DNA from: JBGOTP01 sp041476545
GTDB taxonomy: Bacteria; Acidobacteriota; Vicinamibacteria; Vicinamibacterales; CAVVIG01
Assembly (NCBI GenBank): GCA_041476545.1
Contig: JBGOTP010000091.1
Location: 1-14,791 of the forward strand
Length of the DNA stretch: 14,791 nt
Direction of reading: 5' to 3'
Below the pieces are notes generated by a model that searched no databases, was not told the origin of the DNA, and saw only the letters and a program-made list of their open reading frames with translations. Shown here piece after piece: positions 1 to 6,737 of this stretch. Within the stretch, counting starts at the first letter, position 1. The number at the start of each line of letters is the position of its first letter. The position numbers were made by a program, and so were the translations under genes.

Positions 1-224
1 GGAAAGATGGCATATCCGGCGGCGCTGGCCACCTCTCCGGCGAGGCTGGCGTCGTGCTTGACCAGTGACGCGACTGCATCGTTCGCCTGCTGCGTGAGGG
101 TGCTCCGCTCGTCGGCGAAGCCTGACGTAAGGTTGCCCGCACCGATCACGGCAACAGTCACAAGCAGTCCAAGCCACGGCGCGAAAGCACGACGACGACG
201 GTCACAACGTGCGGCGTGATTCAA
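1..224 (-). CDS. SYLF-domain (YSC84-like lipid-binding) exported protein, 3' end beyond window
   Basis: Reading right to left from a TTG at 224 the frame stays open to the window edge. It encodes an Arg-rich N-terminus (RCDRRRR), a hydrophobic export segment (WLGLLVTVAVIGAG), then a helix with ADERSTLTQQANDAV and finally ASLAGEVASAAGYAIF. The last block matches the start of the SYLF/DUF500 domain, where an 'A.GYA.FP' motif precedes the glycine-rich core. SYLF proteins bind phosphoinositides or actin in eukaryotes; bacterial secreted members have no settled function. I prefer the TTG because AGGGGG (231-236, minus strand) sits 6 nt upstream. An in-frame ATG at 245 would add seven residues but has no ribosome site. 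The gene starts 6-27 nt after the stop of the truncated sugar dehydrogenase on the same strand. Identification rests on about 74 residues, so the family call is good but not certain. Confidence 0.7.
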   Translation of the reverse strand, partial: MNHAARCDRRRRAFAPWLGLLVTVAVIGAGNLTSGFADERSTLTQQANDAVASLVKHDASLAGEVASAAGYAIF

Positions 225-230
225 GGAACA

Positions 231-236
231 CCCCCT
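231..236 (-). promoter_or_regulatory. Ribosome binding site supporting the TTG start of the SYLF gene
   Basis: On the minus strand AGGGGG lies 6 nt before TTG 224. It would fall inside the coding region if the ATG at 245 were used, so it favours the TTG start. Confidence 0.5.
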
Positions 237-250
237 GCGACGCATACGGG

Positions 251-826
251 CTATTTCACTGGCTCGATCCTGAGCACGGCGCCGTCGTCTTCCTCGGTCA
301 GCAGGTAGATTAGTCCGTCCGGTCCCTGGCGGACGTCCCGGACGCGTTGATGGAAATCCTGGAGGATGGTTTCGCGACGCAGTTCCCACAGCTTGTCGTT
401 GAAGACGACGCGCTCGATGGCGCCGGTGCCGGGAACCCGGCCCCGCTGGATGCTACCGACGAAGATGTTGCCCTTCCAGTCCGGGAACTTGTCGCCCGTA
501 TAAAAGAGCATGCCCGACGGCGTGATACCCGGGTTCCAGGTAATCAGCGAGGGTTCGATCCCCTCGCCCGGGGGCAACATCGGCGAGCCGTCGTTGTCGC
601 GGCCGTAGCCGTAGGTGGGCCAGCCGTAGTTGGCTCCCGGCTTGAGGATGTTGATCTTGTCGCCGCCAAGGGGCCCGAGCTCGCCTTCCCAAATCTGGCC
701 TGTCGGCGGATACACGGCAATCCCGTGGTGATCGCGATGACCGATCGTGTAAATCTCCGGCCGGCTCCCGGTTTTTCCGACAAACGGATTGTCGCCCCCC
801 GCCATGGAGACTGACCCAAGTGCCAT
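251..826 (-). pseudogene. PQQ-dependent sugar dehydrogenase (glucose/sorbosone dehydrogenase family), N-terminally truncated
   Basis: The 191 residues contain the C-terminal half of a soluble PQQ sugar dehydrogenase propeller: NPFVGKTGSRPEIYTIGHRD, GQIWEGELGPLGGDKINI, LKPGANYGWPTYGYG, a GITPSGMLFYTG block, WKGNIFVGSI, and a C-terminal DVRQGPDGLIYLLTEEDDGAVLRIEP. Intact members are exported, use PQQ and calcium, oxidise sugar or aldehyde groups, and are about 350-400 residues long. The first half, including the catalytic His, is absent. Homology begins within about ten residues of the first Met, an in-frame TAG lies four codons upstream, and no ribosome site precedes ATG 826 or the internal ATG near 805. 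In the PQQ-contact segment the usual GHRNPQG reads GHRDHHG. I read this as a remnant left by a deletion or rearrangement near 820-830. A frame that is otherwise clean suggests the event is recent. Confidence 0.8.
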
Positions 827-934
827 AGCGGACGCCTACGGCGTAATGACAATTCGTCCAAGCGTTGGGATCGAAGAGTGCGCGGATGAGATGAATTCTA
901 GTCGAGAATCCGCCGAGGAATCAGCCGGTTCAGA

Positions 935-940
935 TATGAT
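935..940 (+). promoter_or_regulatory. Probable -10 box of the membrane glycosyltransferase gene
   Basis: TATGAT (5 of 6 to TATAAT) lies 11 nt before ATG 952. No good -35 is visible at 16-18 nt spacing. The implied start site is about 947, giving a leader of roughly 5 nt. Confidence 0.45.
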
Positions 941-951
941 CCTCCGGCGAC

Positions 952-2196
952 ATGACGGTGATCGACCATACGCATCCTCGCGAAGGCGAGCCGCGAACGT
1001 TGGCGGCGAGGAACCGGCTGGCCGCGCCGATCGCCTGGTCCGCTGCGCTGGCCGTGGCGGCGATTGCCCTCGTTCTCGTGAAGTTCGACAGTCAGGATCC
1101 CGATTCGCACGCCTACGCGCTCGTCAGCGCGCGACTAGCCCGCCTGCCTGTTCGCGTCTGGATCGCGCCGGAGTGGTGGGGACTGGGGGGCCACGAAGGA
1201 CTGTTCCGCGAGCATCCCATCGGGGTCTTCATTCTGCCGGCGCTCCTCGGAAAGCTTGGCGTTCCTCCGGTGCAGGCGGCATACGTGGTTGGCGCCGCGC
1301 TATCGATGGCCGCCTTGCTTCTGCTTCGACGAGTCGCCGCCATGGTCGTCGGAGAACACGCGTCGGCGGCCGTTCCATGGGTGGCGCTGATTCTGCCGGT
1401 CGCGTTCATCAATCGGATTCGCGCGACTCAGGAATACCCGGTCCTCGTCCTCCTCCTTCTGGCCGTCTATGCGACCCAGAAGTCACGCACGTCGACCGCG
1501 TGGGTCGCCGTTCTGATGCTGGCCACCTGTGCCGCGATGCTCGTGAAGGGCATCTTCGTCGTGTTCGTGCCGATTGTCTGCGGCCTGTGGCTCGTCTGTA
1601 TCGGCGACGACCGGCGCGGCGACCTGCGAGCGTGGCTCGGCCTTGGTCTGAGCGTGGCGGCCGCTGTGCTGTGTGCGCTCGCGTACGAAGGCGTGTATCG
1701 TCGAGTGACTGGCGACTCGTTTCTCGACTATTACCTGCCCTATCGACTGGGCCAGATCTCCACCGCCCATCAGCCCGCCACGACGCTTCTCGCACACAAG
1801 CTGGACAACGTGGCGTGGTACTCGGTCCGTCTTCTCTGGTTCGGTTTTCCAGGTCCGCTTGCGCTCCTCGTCTCCGCGGTTGTGCCGATGCGCGCGGGTG
1901 GCGAGCGCGTCGCTCGTCGAGACCTGCAGGGGCTGTGCTTCGCCATCGCCACCGCGGCTGCCTACATTGCCGTGATGAGCCTGGGATCCACCAGGGCCGA
2001 ACGATTCATCCTGCCAGCGTACTTCTCCCTCGGCATCGCCGGTAGCCTGGTGGCGAGACGGCGATGGGGCGCGGCGCTCGGTCTTTCCGACCGGCTCGCC
2101 GGGCTGCGCCCCCATGTCCTTGCCCTGGCGTGGTTGCTGCTCTTTCTGGCGGCGCTTCCACTCGAACTGCTGGCGCCGTATGTCAAGTTCCGGTAG
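952..2196 (+). CDS. GT-C fold membrane glycosyltransferase, ArnT/PMT (GT39)-like
   Basis: A 414-residue polytopic membrane protein. It has a soluble N-terminus of about 26 residues, a first membrane helix at 27-43, then the loop FDSQDPDSHAYALVSARLA (46-63), where the acidic residues and following His/Tyr match the first periplasmic loop of GT-C enzymes. A second conserved block is HEGLFREHPIGVFILPALL (81-99). Further hydrophobic segments lie near 108-125, 141-157, 162-173, 183-217, 228-245, 295-311, 328-345, 352-368 and 388-406. STRAERFILPAYFSL (347-360) resembles the late 'R..YLLP.YP' block. Such enzymes transfer a sugar from a polyprenyl-phosphate donor to lipid or protein outside the membrane; donor and acceptor are unknown here. 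The long soluble C-terminal domain seen in ArnT is absent. It diverges from the truncated dehydrogenase and seems to be its own transcription unit. Confidence 0.72.
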   Translation: MTVIDHTHPREGEPRTLAARNRLAAPIAWSAALAVAAIALVLVKFDSQDPDSHAYALVSARLARLPVRVWIAPEWWGLGGHEGLFREHPIGVFILPALLGKLGVPPVQAAYVVGAALSMAALLLLRRVAAMVVGEHASAAVPWVALILPVAFINRIRATQEYPVLVLLLLAVYATQKSRTSTAWVAVLMLATCAAMLVKGIFVVFVPIVCGLWLVCIGDDRRGDLRAWLGLGLSVAAAVLCALAYEGVYRRVTGDSFLDYYLPYRLGQISTAHQPATTLLAHKLDNVAWYSVRLLWFGFPGPLALLVSAVVPMRAGGERVARRDLQGLCFAIATAAAYIAVMSLGSTRAERFILPAYFSLGIAGSLVARRRWGAALGLSDRLAGLRPHVLALAWLLLFLAALPLELLAPYVKFR

Positions 2197-2205
2197 TACG
2201 CCGCC

Positions 2206-2214
2206 TGCTAGAAT
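2206..2214 (+). promoter_or_regulatory. Extended -10 promoter element (TGC-TAGAAT) of the PQQ-propeller gene
   Basis: TG at 2206-2207 followed by TAGAAT at 2209-2214 forms an extended -10 in the 27-bp gap after the glycosyltransferase stop. It ends 9 nt before ATG 2224, with no Shine-Dalgarno between. No strong -35 is seen, as expected for an extended -10. Confidence 0.45.
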
Positions 2215-2223
2215 CCATCCACC

Positions 2224-3501
2224 ATGAACGGGAAACATCTGATCCTCGCGTTCGCGATTGCGTCGGCGATGCTCGACACGCCCGGCGGTCTCCACGCCGC
2301 GGGCGCCGCCGACTGGCTGCAGTGGGGCGGCCCGAACCGCAACTTCATGGTGGAGTCAACGGACCTCGCCTCGAGCTGGCCGGCGGGCGGGCCCAGGCGG
2401 CTGTGGACGCGTCCGCTCGGCGAGGGTCACTCGTCGATACTCGCCGAAGGCGGACGGATCTACACGATGTACCGTCCGCTCGGGCTGTCAATGGCGCGAG
2501 GCCAGGAGGAGGTCGTCGCCGCGCTCGACGCCGCGACCGGCAAGACGGTGTGGGAATTCCGATATCCGGCGCCGCTCGATGGACTGGATTTTTCGCAGGG
2601 CGCCGGCCCCCATTCCACGCCGCTCATCGTCGCGAACCGCATCTATGCGACGAGCACGAGGAGGGAGCTGTTCGCGCTCGACAAGTCCACCGGCCAGCGC
2701 GTCTGGTCGCACGACTTCATGAAGGAGTACAACGCGCCGGCGCCCGGTCGCGGATATACGTGCAGCCCGCTCGTGTACGAGGGCACGGTCATCGTCACGG
2801 TCGGAGGTGCGGCGCAGGCGATTGCCGCGTTCAACCAGCAGACCGGCGCACTCGTATGGAAGGCGGGCAACTTCGAAGTGGCCCCGGCCTCGCCCATTCT
2901 GATCGACGTTGACGGCCAGCAGCAACTGGTGCTGTTTGCCGGCGAGCGCGTGGCCGGACTCGATCCGGCGAGCGGCCGGGAGCTCTGGAACGTGCCGCAC
3001 AAGACCGACTGGGGGCTGAACATCAGCACGCCGGTGTGGTCGCCGGCGGATCATCTGCTGTTTGTGTCGTCCGCCTACGGCACCGGCAGCCGCGCGATTG
3101 AGCTGCGACAGGCGGCGGGCAAGACCACGGTCGCCCAGAAATGGTCCAACAACCGGATGCGCGTGCACATCGGCACCGTCATCCACGTCGGCGATTTCGT
3201 CTACGGAGCGAGCGGCGACTTCGGGCCGTCGTTCCTCACGGCCGTCAACCTCAAGACGGGCGCGATCGCGTGGCAGGACCGCAGCTTTTCGCGCGCGCAG
3301 CTGGTGTACGCCGGCGGCAAGCTCGTCATCCTCGACGAGGACGGCCATCTCGGCCTGGCCACCGTGACGCCGCAGGGAATGAAGGTGCTCGCGCGCGCCG
3401 AAGTGCTCGCGAACCTCTCGTGGACCCCGCCCACGCTGGCGGGCACGACGCTCTACGTGCGCGACAGGAAGATGATCGCGGCATTCGCGCTCGGCCAGTA
3501 A
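2224..3501 (+). CDS. Exported PQQ-type beta-propeller protein (BamB/YVTN-like)
   Basis: A 425-residue protein with a probable signal peptide (1-26, cleavage near GLHAAGA) and then DWLQWGGPNRNF, the opening typical of PQQ-like propellers. Five propeller motifs of the form x-D-x-x-[TS]-G-x-x-x-W are visible: LDAATGKTVW (101-110), LDKSTGQRVW (152-161), FNQQTGALVW (203-212), LDPASGRELW (246-255) and VNLKTGAIAW (341-350). The fold is confident, but function is not. Such proteins may be PQQ enzymes, BamB-like scaffolds or periplasmic binding proteins. I see none of the quinoprotein alcohol dehydrogenase signatures (vicinal Cys-Cys, CxxCH), so a scaffold or unknown role is more likely than redox catalysis. 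It follows the glycosyltransferase by 27 nt but has its own extended -10 and may lack a leader. Codon use is strongly GC-biased like its neighbours. Confidence 0.82.
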   Translation: MNGKHLILAFAIASAMLDTPGGLHAAGAADWLQWGGPNRNFMVESTDLASSWPAGGPRRLWTRPLGEGHSSILAEGGRIYTMYRPLGLSMARGQEEVVAALDAATGKTVWEFRYPAPLDGLDFSQGAGPHSTPLIVANRIYATSTRRELFALDKSTGQRVWSHDFMKEYNAPAPGRGYTCSPLVYEGTVIVTVGGAAQAIAAFNQQTGALVWKAGNFEVAPASPILIDVDGQQQLVLFAGERVAGLDPASGRELWNVPHKTDWGLNISTPVWSPADHLLFVSSAYGTGSRAIELRQAAGKTTVAQKWSNNRMRVHIGTVIHVGDFVYGASGDFGPSFLTAVNLKTGAIAWQDRSFSRAQLVYAGGKLVILDEDGHLGLATVTPQGMKVLARAEVLANLSWTPPTLAGTTLYVRDRKMIAAFALGQ

Positions 3502-3571
3502 GCAACGCTGAGAAACCAGCGACTCCGAGGGAGAGAGCGCGCCACCTGAGTTACCCGTGTTCTCGATAGAC

Positions 3572-3576
3572 GGAGG
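3572..3576 (+). promoter_or_regulatory. Shine-Dalgarno that fixes a TTG start
   Basis: GGAGG lies 5 nt upstream of TTG 3582. The next candidate start, ATG 3639, has no ribosome site, so TTG is the better choice. Confidence 0.6.
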
Positions 3577-3581
3577 CCTCC

Positions 3582-4715
3582 TTGAAGAACGTCAAGAACG
3601 TGAAGAACATCAAGATCGTCAAGCTGCTGGGCTGTGCGATGTCAGTCCTGCTGGCCGCTGCCCTGTCTGCGCAGGAGCGCGTTCCCGAGATCCCCTTCGA
3701 ATCGGTCCCGAACTTCCTGAAGCTTCCAGCGGGGATGAATTTCGGCGAGGTTCCCGGCGTGGCCGTCAATTCGCACGGCCACGTCTTCGTGTTCACGCGA
3801 TCGAATAGCGCCAGTGGTCCCGCCTACGCGCCAGCGGCGGCGCAGTTGCTGGAGTTCGGGCCGAAAGGCGAGTTCCTGCGAGAAATCGGCAAGGGACTCT
3901 ACGCCTGGTCGTTTGCCCACAGCGTGCGCATCGACAAGGACGACAACATCTGGGCGATCGACAAAGGCTCGGACATGATCGTCAAGTTCAATCCTGCGGG
4001 GCAGGTCGTCTGGGTGTTCGGCCGGCGGAAGGAATCGGCGGACGCGGAGACCAAGCCCTGGGAGAACGTCACGCCCCCGCTGCCCGCGATCGACGGGCTG
4101 TTCCGGCAGCCGACCGACGTCGCCTGGGACTCGCAGGGGAACATCTATATCAGCGACGGGTATGTGAACTCGCGGGTCGCCAAGTACGACCGCCACGGCG
4201 ACTGGGTGAAATCCTGGGGCGAGCGCGGGACAGGGCCCGGGCAGTTCCGTTTGCCACACGCGATTGCCGTGGACCGCAACGACAACGTGTATGTGGGCGA
4301 TCGCTCGAACAGGCGCATTCAGATCTTCAACACGGACGGGACATTCCTGCGCATGTTCACGATTGACGTGCCCCCCGATCCTGGCACTCGGGCGGTGAAC
4401 GGCAATACTCCCACCGGCGCGCGTCTCGCCGCGGTCGTCGGCGCGCCCAACTCGATCTGCATCACACCGGCGCCCGGCCAGGTGCTGTTTGTCGGTGAAA
4501 CCACGTATCCCGGCCGCATCTTCAAGGTCTCGCTCGAAGGGAAGGTGCTCGGCGTGATCGGGCGGTCCGGCCGGGAGTTGAAGCAGTTCTCCGGCGCCCA
4601 CGCACTGGCGTGTCCGTCCGAACACGAGATCTACGTCGCGGAGACCTCCAACTGGCGGGTCCAGAAACTCCTGCTCACGGCCGGGTTGCCGCCCTCGAGT
4701 GCCGTGCGCCGGTGA
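3582..4715 (+). CDS. NHL-repeat protein, peptidyl-alpha-hydroxyglycine alpha-amidating lyase (PAL)-like, exported
   Basis: A 377-residue six-bladed NHL propeller. The signal peptide has an unusually long basic start (KNVKNVKNIKIVK) followed by LLGCAMSVLLAAALSAQ, with cleavage near residue 30. PAL zinc ligands appear kept as three spaced histidines: H113 (FAHSVRID), H226 (LPHAIAVDRNDNVYVGD) and H340 (GAHALACPSEHEIYVAE). The block DGYVNSRVAKYD (192-203) matches the PAL segment carrying the catalytic Tyr. RSNRRIQIF and SNWRVQK are NHL blade ends. Animal PAL cleaves peptidyl-alpha-hydroxyglycine to an amide plus glyoxylate after a copper monooxygenase acts. No monooxygenase is seen here, so the bacterial substrate is unknown; a related C-N or C-O cleavage is inference. 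It lies 80 nt after the PQQ propeller on the same strand. Start codon is TTG with a good ribosome site. Confidence 0.8.
   Translation: MKNVKNVKNIKIVKLLGCAMSVLLAAALSAQERVPEIPFESVPNFLKLPAGMNFGEVPGVAVNSHGHVFVFTRSNSASGPAYAPAAAQLLEFGPKGEFLREIGKGLYAWSFAHSVRIDKDDNIWAIDKGSDMIVKFNPAGQVVWVFGRRKESADAETKPWENVTPPLPAIDGLFRQPTDVAWDSQGNIYISDGYVNSRVAKYDRHGDWVKSWGERGTGPGQFRLPHAIAVDRNDNVYVGDRSNRRIQIFNTDGTFLRMFTIDVPPDPGTRAVNGNTPTGARLAAVVGAPNSICITPAPGQVLFVGETTYPGRIFKVSLEGKVLGVIGRSGRELKQFSGAHALACPSEHEIYVAETSNWRVQKLLLTAGLPPSSAVRR
3585..3620 (+). repeat. Four 9-bp tandem units encoding (K-N-V)n at the start of the PAL-like protein
   Basis: Units are AAGAACGTC, AAGAACGTG, AAGAACATC and AAGATCGTC, followed by a further AAG. 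They begin directly after the TTG start and give the signal-peptide n-region its KNVKNVKNIKIVK sequence. Adding or removing one unit keeps the frame and changes n-region charge by one. Confidence 0.85.
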
Positions 4716-4739
4716 GAGTGCCTGTCTGATGTGTGCCGT

Positions 4740-4768
4740 TTTACTTTCGTCCCGGCGTGGGCGATACT
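4740..4768 (+). promoter_or_regulatory. Sigma-70-type promoter of the ankyrin/toroid gene
   Basis: TTTACT (4740-4745), a 17-bp spacer and GATACT (4763-4768) give four matches of six for the -35 and for the -10. The predicted start near 4775 is only about 6 nt before ATG 4781 and would cut into the GGAGG at 4772-4776. Either the transcript is nearly leaderless or a further-upstream start supplies the ribosome site. Confidence 0.45.
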
Positions 4769-4780
4769 GCCGGAGGCCCC

Positions 4781-6736
4781 ATGCGCAAGAAGTGGATGCT
4801 CCCCTTCGTCCTCGTGGCCACGGTGGTGTCGGCCCAGAACCAGGCGCCCGCCGACGACATCTATCAGGCCGTGCGCACCAACGCCCTGCCGGCGCTTCGA
4901 AGCCTCATCGGCGCACAGGGCGTGAACACGCAGAACCGTGACGGGTACACGCCTCTCGTGCTGGCGACCGCGTTCGGATCGCTCGACGCGATGCAGCTGC
5001 TCGTCGACGGGGGCGCCGACGTCAACCTGCCGGCCGCGTCCGGCATCACGCCGCTACACGTGGCCGCTCGAGACGCTCGCAAAGTCCGTCTGCTCCTGGC
5101 GCGCGGGGCCAAGGTGAACGTGGCATCCCTTTCGTCGAGCACCCCGCTCATCGTCGCGGCGTCGACGAGCGGCGCCTCGGAGTCAATCAGGCAACTGCTG
5201 GATCATGGGGCCGACGTCAAGCCGGCCGATCGCAACGGCCTGACGGCCTTGCTGACTGCGACGCTTCTCAACGAGTCGGTGTCGGCGAAGATGATCCTCG
5301 AGGCCGGGGGCGATCCGCGCGCGAACGGTGGCGTGCTGGGCACTCCGCTCATGGCCGCGGCGATCAATGGGAACGCCGAGCTGACGCGCCTGTATCTCGA
5401 GCGGAAGGCCGACATCAACGCGGTCTCGGCGGACTCTGACGGAATTGTCAAGAACGGCCAGGTTCAGTTCGGCCGCGTGACCGCACTCCACATGGCCGCC
5501 GCGGGTCAGAGTCCCGAGGTCGTCAAACTGCTGCTCGATAGGGGCGCCACGGTGGACCCGCGCGACATCCGTGGCATGACGCCGCTCATGTTCGCCGTGA
5601 GCACCGACCATCCGGTCCCCGAGATCATCAAACTGCTTCGTGCTCGCGGGGCAGACCCGTTGGCCAAGTCCACGATCGGTGAAACGACGCTCGACTGGGC
5701 GCGCAAGTTCAACGATCCGGCCGTGCTCCGTGTGCTTGGTCTCGCGCATGCGACAGTCGCGGAGCCCGCGGGTAGCCTGGCGGAAGGGCCGCGCCTCGAC
5801 GTGCGTTCGGCCGTTGAACACAGTCTGCCGCTGCTTCGAACGGCGTCTGCACGCGTGCAGTCTGACGGGGGCTGCGTGGCGTGCCATGCGCAGCCCTTGA
5901 CGGCCATGGCGGCGACGCTCGCGGAAGGACGCGGGTGGCGGGCCGACGGCCCCATCACCGCGGGACCGCAGCAGGAGCTCAGTCTGGCGGGCGCCGCCAC
6001 AAACTTGCTCCAACCGGTTTTCCAGGGCGGTTCGCCGGACGGCCAGACCTACGGCGGCCTGATGCTCGCCATTGAGCACGCGAACGCGAGCATGGCGACC
6101 GATGCGCTCGCCTACTATCTCGCGGCGATCCAGCACCGCGAAGGCAACTGGCACGGACGCGGGGTGACTCGCGCGCCAATGCAGGACGGCGACATCCCGC
6201 GCACCGTGTTCGCCGTGCGGGTGCTCGCCGAGTTTGCGACGCCGGCGCTCAAGGACGAGTTCGCGGATCGCATCGCGCGAGCCGTGAACTGGCTGAGCCG
6301 CCAGGCTCCAGCCGGCACGCAGGACCAGGCCATGCAGGTGCTGGGACTGGCGTGGGGTCATGCTGCCGCAGACACGCGCAAGGGGAGCGTCAAGGCGCTT
6401 GTCGCGTTACAGCGCCCGAACGGCGGGTGGGGACAAACACCGCATCTTGCAGCGGACGCCTACGCCACGGGCGAGGCGCTGTACGCGCTTCACGAGAGCG
6501 GCATCCCGGTGCCGGACACTGTCTTCGCCCGCGGGACGATGTTTTTGTTGCGAACGCAGCAGTCCGACGGGTCGTGGCACGTGGTCAACCGCGCGATGAA
6601 GCTTCAACCGTACTTCGAAAGCGGCTTCCCGTACGGCCACGATCAGTGGATCTCCCAAGCGGGAACGGCATGGGCCACGATGGCCCTGACTAGCATGCCC
6701 AGCATGCCTCAACCACCTGCCGTCGCCAGGAAGTAG
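4781..6736 (+). CDS. Exported ankyrin-repeat / CxxCH / terpene-cyclase-like toroid fusion protein
   Basis: A 651-residue protein, with start chosen at ATG 4781 because GGAGG (4772-4776) precedes it and a clean signal peptide follows (MRKKWMLPFVLVATVVSA-QN). A start at 4733 would put unrelated residues before the signal. Residues 27-325 are ankyrin repeats, with units such as DGYTPLVLATAFGSLDAMQLL, SGITPLHVAARDARKVRLLL, RVTALHMAAAGQSPEVVKLLL and RGMTPLMFAV. Residues 340-380 hold one heme-c type motif, GGCVACHAQP (CVACH 365-369). Residues 400-640 look like an alpha/alpha toroid of the squalene-hopene cyclase/prenyltransferase class, with two QW-like motifs, QRPNGGW (544-550) and QQSDGSW (593-599), and the end block PYGHDQWISQAGTAWATMAL. 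No DxDD cyclase motif is visible, so terpene cyclisation is unlikely. A periplasmic binding or redox-scaffold role is inference. Its stop is 1 nt from the stop of the convergent hydrolase gene. Confidence 0.8.
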   Translation: MRKKWMLPFVLVATVVSAQNQAPADDIYQAVRTNALPALRSLIGAQGVNTQNRDGYTPLVLATAFGSLDAMQLLVDGGADVNLPAASGITPLHVAARDARKVRLLLARGAKVNVASLSSSTPLIVAASTSGASESIRQLLDHGADVKPADRNGLTALLTATLLNESVSAKMILEAGGDPRANGGVLGTPLMAAAINGNAELTRLYLERKADINAVSADSDGIVKNGQVQFGRVTALHMAAAGQSPEVVKLLLDRGATVDPRDIRGMTPLMFAVSTDHPVPEIIKLLRARGADPLAKSTIGETTLDWARKFNDPAVLRVLGLAHATVAEPAGSLAEGPRLDVRSAVEHSLPLLRTASARVQSDGGCVACHAQPLTAMAATLAEGRGWRADGPITAGPQQELSLAGAATNLLQPVFQGGSPDGQTYGGLMLAIEHANASMATDALAYYLAAIQHREGNWHGRGVTRAPMQDGDIPRTVFAVRVLAEFATPALKDEFADRIARAVNWLSRQAPAGTQDQAMQVLGLAWGHAAADTRKGSVKALVALQRPNGGWGQTPHLAADAYATGEALYALHESGIPVPDTVFARGTMFLLRTQQSDGSWHVVNRAMKLQPYFESGFPYGHDQWISQAGTAWATMALTSMPSMPQPPAVARK

Positions 6737-6737
6737 C

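Noticed and set aside
3621..3641. Lipoprotein signal at LLGC of the PAL-like protein
   Set aside because: The Cys comes before most of the hydrophobic core, so it cannot act as a lipobox cleavage site.
4733..4780. Upstream start for the ankyrin/toroid protein
   Set aside because: It would place 16 unrelated residues before a clean signal peptide, and the good ribosome site GGAGG belongs to ATG 4781.
4781..6736. Active squalene-hopene cyclase
   Set aside because: QW-like motifs are present, but the catalytic DxDD is not seen and only one toroid domain is present.
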